Below are positions 33,740 to 43,452 of a stretch of 60,079 nt of DNA, in pieces. Each line of letters starts with the position of its first letter. Position 1 is the stretch's first letter. The notes under the pieces are model-generated. The model did not search any database. It had not been told where the DNA came from and was given only the letters and a program-made list of their open reading frames with translations. A program made the translations under genes and the position numbers. The stretch comes from Muribaculaceae bacterium (GTDB taxonomy: Bacteria; Bacteroidota; Bacteroidia; Bacteroidales; Muribaculaceae). The stretch is taken from assembly GCA_022510405.1 (NCBI GenBank), contig JAFLTP010000006.1, forward strand, positions 1-60,079, read 5' to 3'.

Positions 33740-34179
33740 TTCTTCTTTGGTATATAACGTGAAGCATCATATCCAAAGTGTGTAAGTTCCCTCACCATCG
33801 AGCTGCTTACATATGAAAATTGTGGTTCAGCCGGGAGCATAACTGTCATTAAACCGAAAACTTCGAGGTTAATGTCGGCTAATTCTTTTTCTTTCTCAAA
33901 GTCAACTCCATTCCGCACACCCCGTATCAACACTCCGGCTCCGTTTTCTTTCGCCACCTGGGCTGTAAGGCCTTCATAGGCAAAAACCGTAACATTTTTG
34001 TTCCCTTCAAAGAGGCTTTTGATATGAATGATTCTTTCCTCTATTGAACGCTCGTTACGTTTCGAGACATTATATCCGATCCCGATGATCAAGGATCCGA
34101 ACAGAGCAAGGGCTCTGCTGGCTATTGAGAGATGTCCAACTGTAAAAGGGTCGAAACTGCCGGCATAAAAGGCTTTCAT
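33736..34179 (-). CDS. coaD: Phosphopantetheine adenylyltransferase
   Basis: 147 residues. The nucleotidyltransferase motif AFYAGSFDPFTVGHLSIA and the C-terminal YVSSSMVRELTHFGYD are diagnostic. It forms dephospho-CoA in coenzyme A synthesis. It is coupled on both sides (4-base overlaps with parE and the S41 peptidase), an arrangement also seen in Bacteroides. Confidence 0.93.
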   Translation of the reverse strand: MKAFYAGSFDPFTVGHLSIASRALALFGSLIIGIGYNVSKRNERSIEERIIHIKSLFEGNKNVTVFAYEGLTAQVAKENGAGVLIRGVRNGVDFEKEKELADINLEVFGLMTVMLPAEPQFSYVSSSMVRELTHFGYDASRYIPKKN

Positions 34180-36188
34180 ATTTCGGAATCGTCTTCTATT
34201 ATAAGGTTGTCGATGATGAAGTTCTGTCTCTCCATGGTGTTTTTACCCATATAGAATTCCAGGAGTTTATCCACAGTGTCATCTTTTTTGAGAGTGACAG
34301 GATCAAGCCGCATATCCGGGCCTATGAATTCCGCGAATTCCACATCGTTGATTTCGCCCAATCCTTTGAATCGTGTAATCTCGGCATTGTTTCCGAATTT
34401 GGCTATGGCTGTTTCACGTTCCTCGTCGGTGTAGCAATAATAGGTGTCTTTTTCTTCCGGGTTTGTTTTTTTCTTCGCTTTGCCCGATCTGCCTCGTCTC
34501 ACCGCGTTTTTATCTCTGACACGGAACAATGGCGTTTGAAGTATAAAGACGTGACCTTTCTTAATCAATTCCGGAAAATACTTCAGGAAATAAGTGATCA
34601 TCAGCAATCGGATATGCATTCCGTCAACATCGGCATCTGTTGCAATGATGATTTTGTTGTATCTTAGTCCGTCAATACCATCCTCAATATTCAAAGCGGC
34701 CTTCAGAAGAGTGAATTCCTCGTTCTTTATGATGTCGGCCTGAGTGGATGAATAGGTGTTCAAAGGTTTTCCGCGCAAGGAGAAAACGGCCTGGGTCTCA
34801 GCGTTCCTTACTTTGGTAATGGTGCCTGACGCAGAATCGCCTTCGGTGATAAAGATAGAAGATTCATCGCGTTTGCCTTCATTTTTGGAACTTATTTTCC
34901 CGGCATCATTGTAATGTATTCGGCAATCTCTCAATTTGCGGTTGTGCAGACTGACTTTCTTGGCCTTTTCTCTTGCTACTTTAGCAACTCCTGCAATTTC
35001 TTTTCTTTCTTTTTCGCTTGCGGCGATTTTTTTGAGCATAGCATCTGCCACATCCGGATGCTTGTGGAGATAGTCGTCGAGTTCTTTCTTTATGAAGTCT
35101 CCCACAAATTTGTTGACGGTAATCGGACTTCCGGGGGCAATTTCCTTTCCGTTGAAACGGGTCTTGGCCTGACTGTCGAACATAGGTTCCTGCACCTTCA
35201 CGCTTACAGCAGCCACCATACCGTTGCGTATGTCGGAAAATTCGAATCCTTTACCGGAAAATTCTTTGATGGTTCGGCTCACATGTTCCCGGAAGGCAGT
35301 GAGATGCGTTCCTCCTTGTGTGGTGTGTTGTCCGTTGATAAAAGAATAATATTCTTCTCCGTATTGGTCGGCGTGTGTGAGAACCAATTCGATGTCTTCG
35401 CCCTTGAGATGTATGAAAGGATAGAGGGGTTCAGCGGTCATGTTCTCTTTCAGGAGATCCAACAGGCCGTTCTTGGAATAATATCTTTTGCCATTAAGGA
35501 AAATTTTGAGTCCGGTGTTGAGATAAGTGTAATTGTTCACCATCATCTCCACGAACTCAGATTTGAAAGCGAAGCCTTTGAACAAGGTATTGTCGGGTTT
35601 GAATCTCACCAAAGTGCCGTTTGCTTCGTCAACATCCTTGGTTTCATCCTGGGAGATTAGATTGCCTCTTTCAAAATCCACCGCCACCTGTTTCCCGTCG
35701 CGGGTACTCTCGATATGGAAGGTTTCCGACATTGCGTTAACGGCTTTAAGTCCCACGCCGTTAAGACCTACGGATTTCTTGAAGTTCTTGTCGTCGAATT
35801 TACCACCGGTATTAATTTCGGAGGCCACTTCCTTGACTTTCCCCAAAGGAATGCCACGTCCAAAGTCACGAACGGTTATAACACCGTCATCGGTCATTGA
35901 AATGTCGATACGTGAGCCGGCGCCCATATTGAATTCATCGATACTGTTATCGATCACTTCCTTCAGCAATACATATATACCGTCTTCTGCATGGCTGCCG
36001 TCGCCCAAAGTGCCGATATACATTCCGGAACGTCGACGTATGTGTTCATTCCATTCCAGATGCTGAATGGAATCGTCGTCATAACCACCTGCTTCGGAAT
36101 TGGTTATCTCTTCGGAAATAGTATCATCCACCGGCGTTTCTATCTTTTCAAAATTATTTTCAAAAAGTCCGCTGTTCTCTTCTCCCAT
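34176..36188 (-). CDS. parE: DNA topoisomerase IV subunit B (type IIA)
   Basis: 670 residues. The GHKL ATPase domain has EVIDNSIDEFNMG, DDGVITVRDFGRGIPLG and KKSVGLNGVGLKAVNA; the TOPRIM domain has ITEGDSASGTITKVRN, LRGKPLNTY and ATDADVDGMHIRLL; ENDs with the GyrB/ParE C-terminal fold (TRFKGLGEINDVEF). The coupling with coaD and the S41 peptidase, rather than with dnaA/recF, favours ParE over GyrB. A partner parA/gyrA gene is not in the window. Confidence 0.88.
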   Translation of the reverse strand: MGEENSGLFENNFEKIETPVDDTISEEITNSEAGGYDDDSIQHLEWNEHIRRRSGMYIGTLGDGSHAEDGIYVLLKEVIDNSIDEFNMGAGSRIDISMTDDGVITVRDFGRGIPLGKVKEVASEINTGGKFDDKNFKKSVGLNGVGLKAVNAMSETFHIESTRDGKQVAVDFERGNLISQDETKDVDEANGTLVRFKPDNTLFKGFAFKSEFVEMMVNNYTYLNTGLKIFLNGKRYYSKNGLLDLLKENMTAEPLYPFIHLKGEDIELVLTHADQYGEEYYSFINGQHTTQGGTHLTAFREHVSRTIKEFSGKGFEFSDIRNGMVAAVSVKVQEPMFDSQAKTRFNGKEIAPGSPITVNKFVGDFIKKELDDYLHKHPDVADAMLKKIAASEKERKEIAGVAKVAREKAKKVSLHNRKLRDCRIHYNDAGKISSKNEGKRDESSIFITEGDSASGTITKVRNAETQAVFSLRGKPLNTYSSTQADIIKNEEFTLLKAALNIEDGIDGLRYNKIIIATDADVDGMHIRLLMITYFLKYFPELIKKGHVFILQTPLFRVRDKNAVRRGRSGKAKKKTNPEEKDTYYCYTDEERETAIAKFGNNAEITRFKGLGEINDVEFAEFIGPDMRLDPVTLKKDDTVDKLLEFYMGKNTMERQNFIIDNLIIEDDSEI

Positions 36189-36259
36189 ATTAAAAAACTT
36201 TTCTTCTCCTAAAAGACATTCAATCTCTTACCGGTTAATCCAATTTTCCACGCAAATTA

Positions 36260-36267
36260 CAAAATTA
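36260..36267 (-). promoter_or_regulatory. -7 box of the parE operon
   Basis: TAATTTTG on the minus strand, about 70 bases before the parE ATG. No clear -33 element was found, so support is partial. Confidence 0.4.
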
Positions 36268-36331
36268 CTAAAAAAATGGAAAAGCGAATAACCCACGCCC
36301 CAAATTACGGACAATTTCTTGAAATCGGACT

Positions 36332-36362
36332 TTTGAAAATTGAAATATTATGTATAAATTTG
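36332..36362 (+). promoter_or_regulatory. Promoter of the first GH3 gene
   Basis: -33 TTTG (36332-36335) and -7 TAAATTTG (36355-36362) with 19 bases between. The leader to the ATG is about 30 bases. Confidence 0.65.
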
Positions 36363-36398
36363 AAGCATAAACTAATATAATATCTAACTAAACAAAAT

Positions 36399-38747
36399 AT
36401 GAAGAAACTTATTTATCCATTGTTTGGATTATTAGGTCTTATGGCATCATGCGGACAGTCGGGTTCTTCGGGAAATGATTCCACCCCGGCTATTCCCGTG
36501 GACAAAGACTTGGAAGCCAGAGTGAAAGAAATAGTGTCTAAAATGTCGCTTGAAGAGAAAGTGGGTCAGATGTGCGAGGTAGCAATCGACCTGGTGCAAT
36601 GCGACACTCTGGTGAATGGTGAAGTGGAATTGGATCCGGGTAAGGTGGATTCAATATTCAATAAATATAAAGTAGGTTCGGTATTGAACGTGCCAATGGG
36701 ATTTGCGCAGACTCCCGAAGCATGGTATCGTATAATCAGCGGAATCCAGGATGCTTCCATGAAAGCTTTAGGAATTCCGGACATTTATGGTGTTGACCAG
36801 AATCATGGCGTAACCTATACACAGGGCGGAACACTTTTCCCCCAGGAAATCAATATGGCCGCTTCTTTCAATCGTGAATTGGTGAGAGAAGGGGCAAAGA
36901 TCACAGCTTATGAATCCCGTGCATGTGATATTCCATGGGTTTATAATCCGGTTATGGATTTGGGCAGGAATCCTGCATGGCCAAGAATGTGGGAAAGTTT
37001 TGGTGAAGACCCCTACATCAACGGAGCAATGGCTGTTGAGATGGTCAAGGGTTATCAGGGAGACGATCCCAACCATGTAGGACCGATGAATGTGGCTGCC
37101 TGTTTGAAGCATTACATGGCATATGGTGTGCCGAATTCAGGTAAAGACAGGACTCCGGCTTATGTAAATCCTATAGACTTACGTGAAAAATTCTTCCAAC
37201 CGTATAAAGAGGCCATCCGTGCAGGCGCTCTTTCAGTGATGGTTAATTCTGCAAGTGTAAACGGAGTGCCTCTACACGCAAGTTATGAACTCTTGACTGA
37301 ATGGCTCAAGGACGGCCTTAACTGGGATGGTATGATTGTAACAGACTGGGCCGATATCCATAATCTTTGGAAACGTGAAATGGTGGCACATGATTACAAG
37401 GAAGCTATAATGATTTCAATCAATGCCGGTATCGATATGTCAATGGTTCCTTATGACGTTGAGTTCTGTACTCTTCTTAAAGAACTTGTAGATGAGGGTA
37501 AGGTCAAGATGAGTAGAATTGATGACGCCGTTTCCCGTATCATCCGACTCAAACTACGCCTCGGGTTATTCGATACTCCCAACACCAATCCTAAAGATTA
37601 TCCATTGTTTGCAAGCGAGCAACATGCCGCAGCTTCTTTGGAAATGGCAACACAGAGTGAAGTGTTGCTTAAAAATGAAAATAATATCCTTCCTTTGGCA
37701 AAAGGAAAGAAGATATTTGTGACCGGACCTAATGCCAATTCTATGAGGAGCCTCAACGGTGGCTGGTCTTACACCTGGCAGGGAACGGAAAATCCTAAAT
37801 TCCATGACCAATACAACACTATCTACGAAGCTCTTTGCAATGAATATGGAGCAGACAAGGTGACTCTTGAAACAGGTATGGACTATACCACTGCTTACGG
37901 ACAATATGAAACTGTAGAGAACGTAAGGATAGAAAAAGCAGTTGCTGCATCCCGTTCAGCTGATGTTATTGTGGCTTGCGTTGGAGAGAATTCGTATACC
38001 GAGACACCCGGTAACACAAATGACATCCATCTTCCGGCAGAACAGGTGAAACTTGTGAAGGAACTTGCCAAGACAGGGAAACCGATTATTTTGGTTCTTA
38101 ACGAAGGAAGACCACGCATCATCCGTGAAATCGAACCATTGGTAGCTGCCATTATTGATGTAATGCTTCCCGGTAACTATGGTGGCGACGCTCTGGCAAA
38201 ACTTATGAGCGGAGAGAAGAACTTCAGCGGTAAACTACCCTTCACATATCCCAAATGGGTTAACGCCATCACTACTTATGACCACAAGCCGAGTGAAAAG
38301 ACCGGCACTATGGAGGGAGCCTACAATTATTCCTCCGATGTGGATGTTCAATGGCCATTCGGATTCGGTATGAGCTATACCACTTTTGAATATTCTGATA
38401 TCACCATCTCTAAAAATGAATTTACTCCTGAAGATGACCTTACAATCAGTGTAACAGTTAAAAATACGGGAGAGGTTGAAGGAATGGAAGCTGTAATCCT
38501 TTACACAAGCGACCTTGTGGCTTCTGTAATTCCGGATATAAGGAAAGTTAAAGGTTTCGACAAAGTCACTCTCAAACCGGGAGAAAGCACTCAGGTTTCC
38601 TTTACAATTCCGGCAAGCGATTTAGCATTTGTAGGACAGGATCACAAATGGAGAGTGGAAGAAGGCGAATTCGCGTTCACAATCGGTAATCAGAAGGTGA
38701 ATGCAATGTGCACCAAGACAAAAGTCTGGGACACTCAAAATATCTAA
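36399..38747 (+). CDS. GH3 beta-glucosidase / glucan exohydrolase, lipoprotein
   Basis: 782 residues. Lipoprotein signal (MKKLIYPLFGLLGLMASC). Three-part GH3: TIM-barrel domain (about 40-370) with nucleophile Asp316 in MIVTDWAD, alpha/beta sandwich (about 410-640) with the likely acid/base Glu in VGENSYTETPGN, and a fibronectin III-like domain (about 690-775). The GExxYTExxGN motif resembles plant ExoI-type broad beta-glucan exohydrolases. It probably releases glucose from beta-glucan oligosaccharides in the periplasm or at the outer membrane. It has its own promoter and lies before the regulator, so it may be expressed separately from the main operon. Confidence 0.9.
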   Translation: MKKLIYPLFGLLGLMASCGQSGSSGNDSTPAIPVDKDLEARVKEIVSKMSLEEKVGQMCEVAIDLVQCDTLVNGEVELDPGKVDSIFNKYKVGSVLNVPMGFAQTPEAWYRIISGIQDASMKALGIPDIYGVDQNHGVTYTQGGTLFPQEINMAASFNRELVREGAKITAYESRACDIPWVYNPVMDLGRNPAWPRMWESFGEDPYINGAMAVEMVKGYQGDDPNHVGPMNVAACLKHYMAYGVPNSGKDRTPAYVNPIDLREKFFQPYKEAIRAGALSVMVNSASVNGVPLHASYELLTEWLKDGLNWDGMIVTDWADIHNLWKREMVAHDYKEAIMISINAGIDMSMVPYDVEFCTLLKELVDEGKVKMSRIDDAVSRIIRLKLRLGLFDTPNTNPKDYPLFASEQHAAASLEMATQSEVLLKNENNILPLAKGKKIFVTGPNANSMRSLNGGWSYTWQGTENPKFHDQYNTIYEALCNEYGADKVTLETGMDYTTAYGQYETVENVRIEKAVAASRSADVIVACVGENSYTETPGNTNDIHLPAEQVKLVKELAKTGKPIILVLNEGRPRIIREIEPLVAAIIDVMLPGNYGGDALAKLMSGEKNFSGKLPFTYPKWVNAITTYDHKPSEKTGTMEGAYNYSSDVDVQWPFGFGMSYTTFEYSDITISKNEFTPEDDLTISVTVKNTGEVEGMEAVILYTSDLVASVIPDIRKVKGFDKVTLKPGESTQVSFTIPASDLAFVGQDHKWRVEEGEFAFTIGNQKVNAMCTKTKVWDTQNI

Positions 38748-38829
38748 ATTCCCGGTTTCTCTAACCTTAGATTTAAACTTCAATAGGGAATTTCATGGAA
38801 TTGATTTCTATGGAATTCCTTATTTTTTA

Positions 38830-38837
38830 TAACTTTG
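38830..38837 (+). promoter_or_regulatory. -7 box close to the regulator start
   Basis: A perfect TAACTTTG lies 4 bases before the GTG at 38842. Transcription from here would start at or near the first codon, giving a leaderless mRNA, or the true start is the ATG at 38893. Confidence 0.45.
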
Positions 38838-38841
38838 CGAT

Positions 38842-41739
38842 GTGACTAATATCGGAAAGACCGTAATACAACCCACCCCCATAATTCTGGCCATGATTTT
38901 AATCCTTGCCAACCTTCAGGTGTGGCCGATAGGAAAGAAGATTGTCAAGGAGTATCCCATGGGAGTTCTTCAAGATGTGATGCCATGGCAAATAAATGAG
39001 AAAAATGGTATGATTTTCATTGCCTCCAACGACGGGTTGGTGCAATTCGATGGATTCTCGGCTGAAATTTTCCCTTTTCAAAATCGTCGCCAAGCACGAT
39101 CGTTCACAATCGACGAGGAAGAAAACAAAATATATATAGGAGGTATAAGTGAATTCGGTTTATTTGAACCTTCGGCTTTAAAATCCTTGGAATATGTTTG
39201 TCTTAGTGACAGCATCGGTGACGACAGGTATATAGGAAATATATGGGGAGTATATAAGGTTGACAACAATTTGTTGGCTCAGGGAGACAATGCCGTTGCG
39301 GTCTATGATTTTGTGAGCGGCAAGCACAAAATCATATCCACGGAACATAAATTGGATGTTTCTTCATTAATCGACGGTGTTTTATGGCTTGGAACTGACG
39401 ACGGTTTGAAGTTGTTGTTGAGCAAAAGTATAGTCAATGCTCCCAATAGTGATGAACTTAAAGGGAAAAGAATAAGAAAGATACTTCCTTACAAAGAAGG
39501 CTTGCTTATCATTACTTCCGATGCCATTTGGACCTATAATAACCAAAAATTGTCTTATCACATTGAATTCGAACCTATTTTCAATGATTTGAAGGAAGTG
39601 TTCAGTGCCGATATCAAAGGAGACAAACTCGCATTGGGAAGTGTTTCGCACGGGGTAGGAATCCTGGATCTGACTTCCGGTGATTATGATATCTATGAGG
39701 AAAAAGACGGGTTACCAAGCAATACGGTTGTTTGTCTTTATTTCGATAACAGGGGCGATCTATGGGCCGGTCTCCAATTCGGTGTAGCAAAGATAAATCT
39801 TCAAAATCCTGTGGAAACCATCGATAATAACGCTTATCCGATTGGTTCGGGTTATGTGATGCTACAAAGGGGAGGGGAACTTTTCTTAGGGACCAACCGG
39901 GGTCTTTTCAGAACTTCTTTTAATCCAAACGAGCAAAAAATAGGAAAAGAGTTGGAAAGAATCGGTGACCTGGGCAGTCAGGTATGGGGTTTAAGCCTGA
40001 TCGACGGAGAGGTGATGGTAAGTATGGACCAGGGACTCTTCAAAGTTGATAAACATGACAACATAAAACAAATAGAAGGGGTGTCAGGAGTTTGGGATGT
40101 CAGAAAAATGTTTGGTACCTTAGACAGGGCATATGTCGGTACTTATTCCGGCATACACCTCTTGAGGAAAAGGAATAAGGAATGGGAATATGAGGCCCAT
40201 GTGGGTGGATACCTTTCAAGTGTATATAATTTTGCACAGGAATCTCCCACTGTGATTTGGAATGACAACGCTGAATTGGGTATCGACCGCATTGTGATTG
40301 ATACTCTTGATAATGTTGTTAAAGAAATCAAGACTTTCAAAGAAACCAAAGATGGTGTTCCTCTCACTGCCGACGTGAGCATCAGCAGAATAGATGACAA
40401 GGTGTATTTCTCTACAAAAAGAGGAATTTATATTTACGACCCAAAAAGCGGAGAAATCATAAAGGAAAAGGAATTTACCAAACTGCTTGGAAATCCCGGA
40501 GCTGTGAAAAGGCTTAAGAAGGTGAACGGTGGTCTTTTTGCTCTTACTGAAAATGAACTTTTGGATGCCGATCCGGCCGGAATTCTTGATATGAAAAGAA
40601 TTTCTTTGTCACCGTCGGTGACCCGTCCTATGCATGAAGGCGACTTGTTTTTCCCGATTGGATCGGATTTTCTTGGTTATCCAACTAAGAAAGGTTTTAT
40701 GCTTTTTGATCTCAATATAGATTCCGATTCCCTATGGAATGAAAATAGTCCATTTGTAAGAATCAATCAACTTATTGTAACCAATCAAGGTGATTCCATT
40801 GTGTTTAAAGGAAATTTCGGGGATTTTAAGACTGAACCGAAACTCAGATATGATGAGAATTCAGTGAAGATCTTGTTCGGTAGGATTGATGATTTGGAGA
40901 ACGGCGTCTTATACAGTACCCGAGTAAACAATGAGCCATGGTCTCAACCTTCTCAGATATTATCCAAAGAACTCACAAACCTTAGAGAGGGTAAATATAG
41001 GTTTGAAGTCAAAGCTCTCACTCCGGGAGGAAAGGAAGCTGAGGATTATCTGGTATTTCGTGTTTCACCTCCCTGGTGGCGAAGCCCATGGATGATTATA
41101 CTTTACTCTCTTTTTGCCATTTTTATAATTTTGATCATGCTTAGGATGTTACAATTGAATGTAACCAAACGGCAGACGAAATTATTGGCTGAAAAAGACC
41201 TCGAAATGGCGCGACAGAAGGAACGCCATCAGATGGAGAGTGCTGAAAAAGACCGACAGATTGAGACCCTGGAGCGGGAACAGATTGAAAGAGAGCTTAA
41301 GCAAAAATCACAGGAATATGCCAATGTCATGATGAGTCTTGGGCATAAAAACGATGCGTTGCAGACCGTGAAACGAGAATTGCAGAATATCCTTGCCATG
41401 GTGCCTCGCGGTCATACTGAGACTCGAAAAGCCATCTCCGCTTTGCAGGACAAGGTGGTAGTAGACATTAAAAGTGATGACGTGTTGAAAAGGGTGGAAG
41501 AGGAATTCGACATAGTCCATGACAATTTCATAAAAAAATTACGGGAGAGGTATCCTGACTTGAGCAATAATGAGGTTATGCTTTGCGCCTATCTTAAAAT
41601 GAACCTCTCCACAAAGGAAATTGCTCCTCTTCTCAATATTTCGCAAAGAGGGGTAGAGACTCTTCGCTATCGTCTTAGAAAGAAACTGAATCTGGAGCGA
41701 GAAGCGAGTCTGTCTGCATTTATCACGAATCTTAAATAA
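38842..41739 (+). CDS. Transmembrane sensor with beta-propeller, Y_Y_Y domain and LuxR-type HTH; PUL regulator
   Basis: 965 residues with a GTG start (an alternative ATG is residue 18). N-terminal signal/anchor, then about 630 residues of propeller repeats (VYKVDNNLLAQGDNAVAVYD, LWAGLQFGVAKINL, ELFLGTNRGLFRTSF), a Y_Y_Y domain (about 655-740), a membrane segment (about 750-773), a coiled coil (about 775-880) and a C-terminal LuxR-like HTH (LSNNEVMLCAYLKMNLSTKEIAPLLNISQ...). There is no kinase or receiver, so it would sense in the periplasm and bind DNA directly in the cytoplasm, like a one-component form of hybrid two-component PUL sensors. It faces the GH16 promoter with its TTTGACGTA repeats, its probable target. 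Confidence 0.8.
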   Translation: MTNIGKTVIQPTPIILAMILILANLQVWPIGKKIVKEYPMGVLQDVMPWQINEKNGMIFIASNDGLVQFDGFSAEIFPFQNRRQARSFTIDEEENKIYIGGISEFGLFEPSALKSLEYVCLSDSIGDDRYIGNIWGVYKVDNNLLAQGDNAVAVYDFVSGKHKIISTEHKLDVSSLIDGVLWLGTDDGLKLLLSKSIVNAPNSDELKGKRIRKILPYKEGLLIITSDAIWTYNNQKLSYHIEFEPIFNDLKEVFSADIKGDKLALGSVSHGVGILDLTSGDYDIYEEKDGLPSNTVVCLYFDNRGDLWAGLQFGVAKINLQNPVETIDNNAYPIGSGYVMLQRGGELFLGTNRGLFRTSFNPNEQKIGKELERIGDLGSQVWGLSLIDGEVMVSMDQGLFKVDKHDNIKQIEGVSGVWDVRKMFGTLDRAYVGTYSGIHLLRKRNKEWEYEAHVGGYLSSVYNFAQESPTVIWNDNAELGIDRIVIDTLDNVVKEIKTFKETKDGVPLTADVSISRIDDKVYFSTKRGIYIYDPKSGEIIKEKEFTKLLGNPGAVKRLKKVNGGLFALTENELLDADPAGILDMKRISLSPSVTRPMHEGDLFFPIGSDFLGYPTKKGFMLFDLNIDSDSLWNENSPFVRINQLIVTNQGDSIVFKGNFGDFKTEPKLRYDENSVKILFGRIDDLENGVLYSTRVNNEPWSQPSQILSKELTNLREGKYRFEVKALTPGGKEAEDYLVFRVSPPWWRSPWMIILYSLFAIFIILIMLRMLQLNVTKRQTKLLAEKDLEMARQKERHQMESAEKDRQIETLEREQIERELKQKSQEYANVMMSLGHKNDALQTVKRELQNILAMVPRGHTETRKAISALQDKVVVDIKSDDVLKRVEEEFDIVHDNFIKKLRERYPDLSNNEVMLCAYLKMNLSTKEIAPLLNISQRGVETLRYRLRKKLNLEREASLSAFITNLK

Positions 41740-41830
41740 TACAGTAGTCTCCTAAAATTTTGTTAAAGATGTAGAATATGTTGTATAACATAGTATACAT
41801 AATTCTTTATTTTTCAATAATTTAAAATAA

Positions 41831-41872
41831 TTTGACGTATTTTTGACGTAGTTAATTTTCTTATTTGACGTA
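41831..41872 (+). promoter_or_regulatory. Three helically phased TTTGACGTA direct repeats, likely operator
   Basis: Identical 9-mers start at 41831, 41842 and 41864, that is 11 and 22 bases apart, so they face the same side of the helix. They lie 20-60 bases upstream of the -33 box of the PUL promoter, the place for an activator. A further position at 41853 is not conserved. Confidence 0.65.
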
Positions 41873-41891
41873 TAAAAGAATAGTTGGTTGA

Positions 41892-41924
41892 TTTGTAACA
41901 CCTTGTTGATAAATCATAATTTTG
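41892..41924 (+). promoter_or_regulatory. Promoter of the PUL operon
   Basis: -33 TTTG (41892-41895) and -7 TAATTTTG (41917-41924), 21 bases apart. The leader to the GH16 ATG is about 15 bases. Confidence 0.7.
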
Positions 41925-41943
41925 GCCTTCAAATTAACCAACC

Positions 41944-43338
41944 ATGAAAAGACATCTTAAGAACTATCTTTTGGCTTTTGCCATTACTTTACCTTTGATC
42001 GCAACTGCCTGCAGCGACAAAGATGATAATGGAGTCCAAAATCCTACAGCTAACAAACAGGTGAACATAACCGTTAGTCCTGCATCCTTTTCACCTGACA
42101 ACAATGCACAGACCTTAGAACTTATGGTAAATGCAGATGCGGACTGGGCTATCCGATGTGACGCCTCCTGGGTGACTCTCCGTCCCTCCGGTGGAGTAAA
42201 AAACCAAAGTACTACAATAAAGATAACCATTACAGCCAATACGGAATTTGATAGCAGAAGCGCACTTCTTAACATAGTTTCCGGATCCTCCACATTGAAA
42301 ACAGTTGAAATTGTTCAAGGATATGCAATGAGTGCCTACGCTTCCGTATCTTCTTTGATGTTGAGTGGAGAAGCATCCGAAAAAACAATCACTATAACAT
42401 CCAATGGAAACTGGACTTTAAATAGCGATGCCGATTGGCTTTCTGTTTCTCCGGCAAGTGGTGGGAAAGGAGATACAGCTGTCACTGTTAAGGCTATGAC
42501 AAACGATAGCGAAGACTCCAGGAAGGCAAATATCCTTTTAAGTTGTGGCGATGTATATTCCACTATTTCGGTAACGCAACTCAATTACAGCGTAACGGCT
42601 CCCGAAGGGTATTCTTTGGTGTGGAGCGACGAATTCAATTATGAAGGCAGACCAAATTCCGACTGGGTAATTGAGAACCAGAACGCCGGATGGGTCAATA
42701 ATGAGTTGCAGACCTATACCAGCCGTGAGATAGACGGAAAACTTACTTTGGAGGTTAAAGACGGCTTCCTATATATCAATTGTTTCAAAGGAAGCGACGG
42801 AAAGGTTTATTCCGGAAGAATGAACGCAAAACCGGCGACAGGATGGCAATATGGATATGTTGAAGCAAGAATCAATCTTCCGAAAGGTAAGGGTACATGG
42901 CCGGCATTCTGGATGATGCCTTCAAATGTGGACTGGACCAATGATCCATGGCCTCATTGCGGCGAGATAGATATAATGGAAGAGGTGGGAGTTGATGCTA
43001 ACCGTGTTTCATCATCCGTTCACACCGGTAAATATAACCATATGATCAATACTCAGAAAACCCATGAAATGTATCTTGAAGGGGCTGAAGGCAATTTCCA
43101 TACCTATGCCTTGGAATGGGATGAGGATAAACTTGTGACTTACGTTGACGGGAATGTTCAGCTTTCCATAACCAAGGCAGCCTTGGGCAATGACCATGAA
43201 AGCTGGCCGTTCGACCGGGCCTTCTATCCTATATTAAATCTTGCCTGGGGTGGTGACTGGGGCGGTTATGCCGGAGTTGATGAAAACGCTCTTCCAGCCA
43301 CCATGATAGTGGATTATGTTAGAATTTTTCAGAAATAA
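41944..43338 (+). CDS. GH16 endo-beta-1,3-glucanase (laminarinase type) with two BACON domains
   Basis: 464 residues. Lipoprotein signal with Cys23 (LPLIATAC). Two BACON domains (about 38-125 and 126-212; pattern DADWAIRCDASWVTLRPSGG and NGNWTLNSDADWLSVSPASGG). GH16 domain (about 220-464) starts GYSLVWSDEFNYEG and has the beta-bulge active site GEIDIMEEVG: nucleophile Glu341, Asp343, acid/base Glu346. This motif form with WPAFWMMP and LNLAWGGDWGG marks laminarinases and mixed-linkage glucanases. It should cut polymeric beta-glucan at the cell surface; BACON domains act as spacers that may bind mucin or glycan. First gene of the operon. Confidence 0.9.
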   Translation: MKRHLKNYLLAFAITLPLIATACSDKDDNGVQNPTANKQVNITVSPASFSPDNNAQTLELMVNADADWAIRCDASWVTLRPSGGVKNQSTTIKITITANTEFDSRSALLNIVSGSSTLKTVEIVQGYAMSAYASVSSLMLSGEASEKTITITSNGNWTLNSDADWLSVSPASGGKGDTAVTVKAMTNDSEDSRKANILLSCGDVYSTISVTQLNYSVTAPEGYSLVWSDEFNYEGRPNSDWVIENQNAGWVNNELQTYTSREIDGKLTLEVKDGFLYINCFKGSDGKVYSGRMNAKPATGWQYGYVEARINLPKGKGTWPAFWMMPSNVDWTNDPWPHCGEIDIMEEVGVDANRVSSSVHTGKYNHMINTQKTHEMYLEGAEGNFHTYALEWDEDKLVTYVDGNVQLSITKAALGNDHESWPFDRAFYPILNLAWGGDWGGYAGVDENALPATMIVDYVRIFQK

Positions 43339-43347
43339 TTAAACGAG

Positions 43348-43406
43348 ATAAATCGGGATTAATCGGGATAATCGGGATTAATCACGATTAATCGGAATTA
43401 ATCGGG
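43348..43406 (+). repeat. Tandem decamer repeat ATTAATCGGG upstream of susC
   Basis: Six units of ATTAATCGGG or close variants (one 9 bases long) at 43348, 43358, 43368, 43377, 43387 and 43397 fill half of the 114-bp gap between the GH16 and SusC genes. The core GATTAATC is palindromic. No promoter box was found after it. Confidence 0.75.
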
Positions 43407-43452
43407 AATTAAAACAACAATATAAACATAACTAACCAAAAATCATGAACTA

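Noticed and set aside
34914..35660. 248-residue open frame on the plus strand opposite parE
   Set aside because: It is antisense to the conserved ATPase/TOPRIM coding region and has no recognisable features.
36399..41739. Classical hybrid two-component PUL sensor
   Set aside because: The sensor has propeller, Y_Y_Y and membrane parts, but no histidine kinase, receiver or AraC-type HTH; the C-terminus is LuxR-like directly after a coiled coil.
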